Shown: positions 61,266 through 64,000 of the stretch, piece after piece
Layout: each line of letters begins with the position of its first letter
How positions within the stretch are numbered: position 1 is the first letter of the stretch
Assembly (NCBI GenBank): GCA_021521415.1
Contig: JAIQDT010005799.1
Span: 124,001-188,000, forward strand
From: Bidens hawaiensis
Taxonomy: Eukaryota > Streptophyta > Magnoliopsida > Asterales > Asteraceae
Direction: 5' to 3'
Length of the DNA: 64,000 bases
Translations under genes and position numbers: made by a program
Notes under the pieces: generated by a model
Told to the model about the DNA's origin: nothing
What the model saw: only the letters and a program-made list of their open reading frames with translations
Database searches by the model: none

Positions 61266-62775
61266 AATGACTGCTATCTGTTATTTGGTTTGAACAAAGT
61301 TCATTTTTTGTAACCAAAAACACAATTCGGTCTCGGTTTAAACCCGTATGTGTAATTTGGTTTTGTTTTAAACTGATTCCGTTTTAATTGGTTTCGATTT
61401 GTAACCGGTATTGAACTCCCTAACATATTCCAAAAAGTAGTTAGTTACAATAGTTAATCCGTATGATTTATTGTTTTTTCTGTTTTTGTTTATGATGAAT
61501 ACGTGATCATAAATTTTATCAACATATTTTTGATAGATCAATTGTGGATGTGATGGCACCTTAAAAGTTACATTAATGCTTCGATTAGACTCGAGATTTT
61601 AGAGTAATCCGGAGGAATGACCAACCTCAAATATCATTAAGTTGTTTTGGATGCATTGGTTGTGGATGAAAGGAGACCTTCAAGTTAAATATGTTTGAGT
61701 GAAACCAATTAGAAGATCTTCCATGAAGTCTAAAAAATTTATGAAGTTCCGTTGGTAAAACAAATGTTGGACATAACATTCTACCTTTCATATGAAAATA
61801 ATAATTATGAACACCCCTTGTTGTTTTCTATTAGATATTCATAAATATTAATATGGTTGAAAAATCAATTATATTAGTGTTTTGAGTGTTGAATATTCAA
61901 GCATAACTAATAACTTATATTCATTTGGGCAAGCAAAGAAATCTAGGTATGTTGTCATGGTATCGTCTTTGTATTCTGCAATTTTATGTTAAATAATTTG
62001 TTATTGAATTGAACGGCAAAACTAAAATAACCATTATTTGTTACTTGGTTTTAACAGAATGATTTTTTTGGAACCCCATGGTTTGAAACCATATATGTAA
62101 TTTGGCTCTTTATAAACAGTTTATGTTTTGGAACCCCAAAACCAAATCTGTCTTGATTTGAAACCATAGGTATGTAATTTGGCTCTTTATAAACAGTTTA
62201 TGTTCAATTTAATGATTTAATCAATTTCAAACTAAATATTGAACACTCCATCATATTCCAGATTATTTATGTATGTAAGTTGGCTCTTATGATTAGTGAT
62301 ATGAGAAGTTTTCATCCGGATAACTAAACATAAATTTGTAAAGAATGACTCACATTGAATACCATCAACTTGTTTCGGATGTAGTTGTTGATGAAATGAG
62401 AACTTCAAGTTAAGTGTTTTGAGTAAGACAATTACGTAGGTTTCTATGAAGTTTTCACCCAGGATGCCAGAAATTTTTTTTACGAGGTTCTCGTATGTAA
62501 AACAAATAATAATGATTGGTACGTGGAGTTAGAAGTAACATTTACCTTTCATATGAAAATAAATTATAATCCATTATGAACACTTTGTAATTTTCTTAGA
62601 TATTCATAAATATTAATATGGTTGAAAAAGCAATTATATTAGTGTTTGGAGTGTTGAATATGAAGGCATAATAGTTATATATTCACTCGGGCAAGCAAAG
62701 AAATCTAGGTATGTTGTCATGGTATCATATTCGTATTCAGCAATTTTATTGTTAAATAATTTGTATTTTATTAAA
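61266..62775 (+). repeat. tandem segmental duplication upstream of GME
   Basis: Copy 1 (about 61266-62018) and copy 2 (about 62024-62775) share long stretches. Examples are GGGCAAGCAAAGAAATCTAG with GTATGTTGTCATGGTATC, ATTAATATGGTTGAAAAA, and AACTTCAAGTTAA or a close variant. Copy 2 has an additional internal duplication around TTTGGCTCTTTATAAACAG (62097-62213). Both copies are non-coding. Confidence 0.8.
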
Positions 62776-63048
62776 CAATAATAAACCTATCAATAATAAG
62801 GATACTTTTATATTTAAAACAATTAGAGTTATAATAACATTCTCGACATGATAGAACCTTAACTTCTGTAGCTATTATATGAACTTTTAACATTTAAATA
62901 AATCTTATTCTATAAACATGTAAATAGCTTTCATTAAACATTGATAGCTTTTGATCGTTATTTTCTTGCAAACTAACATATAACAAAACTAAAACAATAA
63001 TAATGTAAATAAACAAATTAGTTGGTATAACGAATATATAGAGTTTTT
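62776..63048. other. AT-rich interval, no gene
   Basis: No supported feature. Confidence 0.45.
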
Positions 63049-63400
63049 CCCTCTCTTTTTTGTTTTTATTTTTTCAGGAAAGACGAATTTCATTAAACAA
63101 CTAGCGAAGCATTAAATAACAAACAACGAGCAAAGTACAAAGAATAATTGCACCAAACCTTTCATAGCAAACTATGAAAAGAGGAACTATTCTTAATCCA
63201 AAGAAAGTTCAAGGATTTTATGACTGCCGTTTTTAACATGATAGCCGTCTTGTTTTGGAAGATGACATAGTTTCTAATCTTCCAAATACACCAACACGCA
63301 GTGAGGATCATTCATTATCCCATGAAGAATTGTGTTTTTCTTAACACCTAAATTGCATGATTCGTGAATATTTAGAAGGTCCCGGACAGAGAAAACAAAC
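63049..63400 (-). mobile_element. 5'-truncated LINE fragment
   Basis: The minus strand encodes a decayed LINE C-terminus (IRNYVIFQNKTA and NFLWIKNSSS, typical after zf-RVT). It runs into an A-rich tail at 63055-63076. A 9-bp duplication AGAGTTTTT flanks it at 63040-63048 and 63401-63409. Confidence 0.72.
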
Positions 63401-63409
63401 AGAGTTTTT

Positions 63410-64000
63410 GCTCACCCATATGATTCAACTACTTATTACGTAACACGCAATTTTAAAATTTAAAATAAAATAAAATAAAATATTATGATATATTGATATT
63501 AGTTCAATCTCTATTTCTTATAATATAGTCTAGTAGGATTAAATGGTTAACCAATAATTCTTTTCATATGTTACTAGTTGTTTTGTAGCAAGCGGAATAT
63601 GCAGTGATGTTCACATAATAATGACGTATATCTACTCTAGAAGACCAAAGACAATATCGTCTCAAATGTTTGTCTACATTGTAGACAAGAACTGGTTAGA
63701 AAGCTTGTTACGTGCTCCATTCAATTATGCATAATAAACTACTATTTTATTGATTATTTTGTTTCTTTTTATTAAGGATGAGTTAAGTCAAAGTAGTTGA
63801 TAGTCTTTGCCTTCTTTTAGTTGATAGTCCTTACTCTTATTATTATGAGTCTTGTTTGTAGATATTAGTTTTCTATGTGGTTTGCTTAGATATGAATGAA
63901 ATGAATATAAACTGAGTTTGTTTCTCTACCATTTTTTTTTATTTTTATTTTTGCTTCTCTAGTTCTCTCTACTTTCTTTATGAATTAATCAAAAACCATA
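63410..64000. other. right end of window, no gene supported
   Basis: AT-rich with an AAAAT run near 63462. The last 150 bp (AGTCTTTGCC..., ATGAATGAAATGAATATAAA...) look like the end of a copia-type LTR or a transcribed leader, but no second copy or terminus is in the window. Confidence 0.35.

Noticed and set aside
63750..64000. Possible copia LTR at the window edge
   Set aside because: The sequence has the flavour of an LTR 3' part, but neither a terminus nor a second copy is in the window.

Overview
The window is nuclear DNA from a flowering plant, most likely a member of the daisy family (Asteraceae). The plant assignment rests on one spliced housekeeping gene and on typical plant transposons. 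The family assignment is an inference from a dispersed SINE-like repeat and from a SIRE-type retrotransposon extra ORF that I associate with Asteraceae genomes. No rRNA, tRNA gene, CRISPR array or bacterial operon is present.

The only conventional host gene is on the minus strand at 56560-60800. It is an apparently intact GDP-mannose 3,5-epimerase gene (ascorbate and cell-wall sugar pathway), with six coding exons, a 5'-UTR intron and clean GT-AG borders. Everything to its left is a nested stack of mobile elements; to its right lies AT-rich sequence with one segmental duplication and a LINE fragment.

Layout from left to right. 390-931 is a Tourist-like element split by a Stowaway MITE (503-758). 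1209-2724 and 2741-4593 are two neighbouring solo LTRs of different families, each with a perfect 5-bp target duplication. 4916-6771 is a PIF/Harbinger-type element with matching termini and a TAA duplication; it carries an intact two-exon Myb-like ORF1 but no transposase. 7076-34670 is a probable Helitron, and inside it (11080-33357) sits a minus-strand Ty3 chromovirus (element 1, duplication TTAGT). The right LTR of element 1 is split by a second, plus-strand Ty3 chromovirus (element 2, 18557-32120, duplication ACAAG), whose own left LTR is split by a solo LTR (20059-22194, duplication ATTGA). 34676-53908 is a full-length but decayed L1-type LINE, interrupted by a minus-strand Ty1/copia SIRE-type element (37471-50281, duplication GGTGC) and by a solo LTR-like insertion (51624-52836).

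The boundaries are unusually well supported because interrupted copies resume exactly after the duplication. All three long LTR elements have broken coding frames, so none looks autonomous. The points most worth a second look are: the ORF1-only Harbinger with an intact gene; a gene-sized ORF before gag in both chromoviruses; the large extra ORF after pol in the copia element; an LTR family with TA...CA ends whose pol frame runs through the polypurine tract into the LTR; and a repeated GACCGAGAAC motif in both untranslated zones of the copia element.
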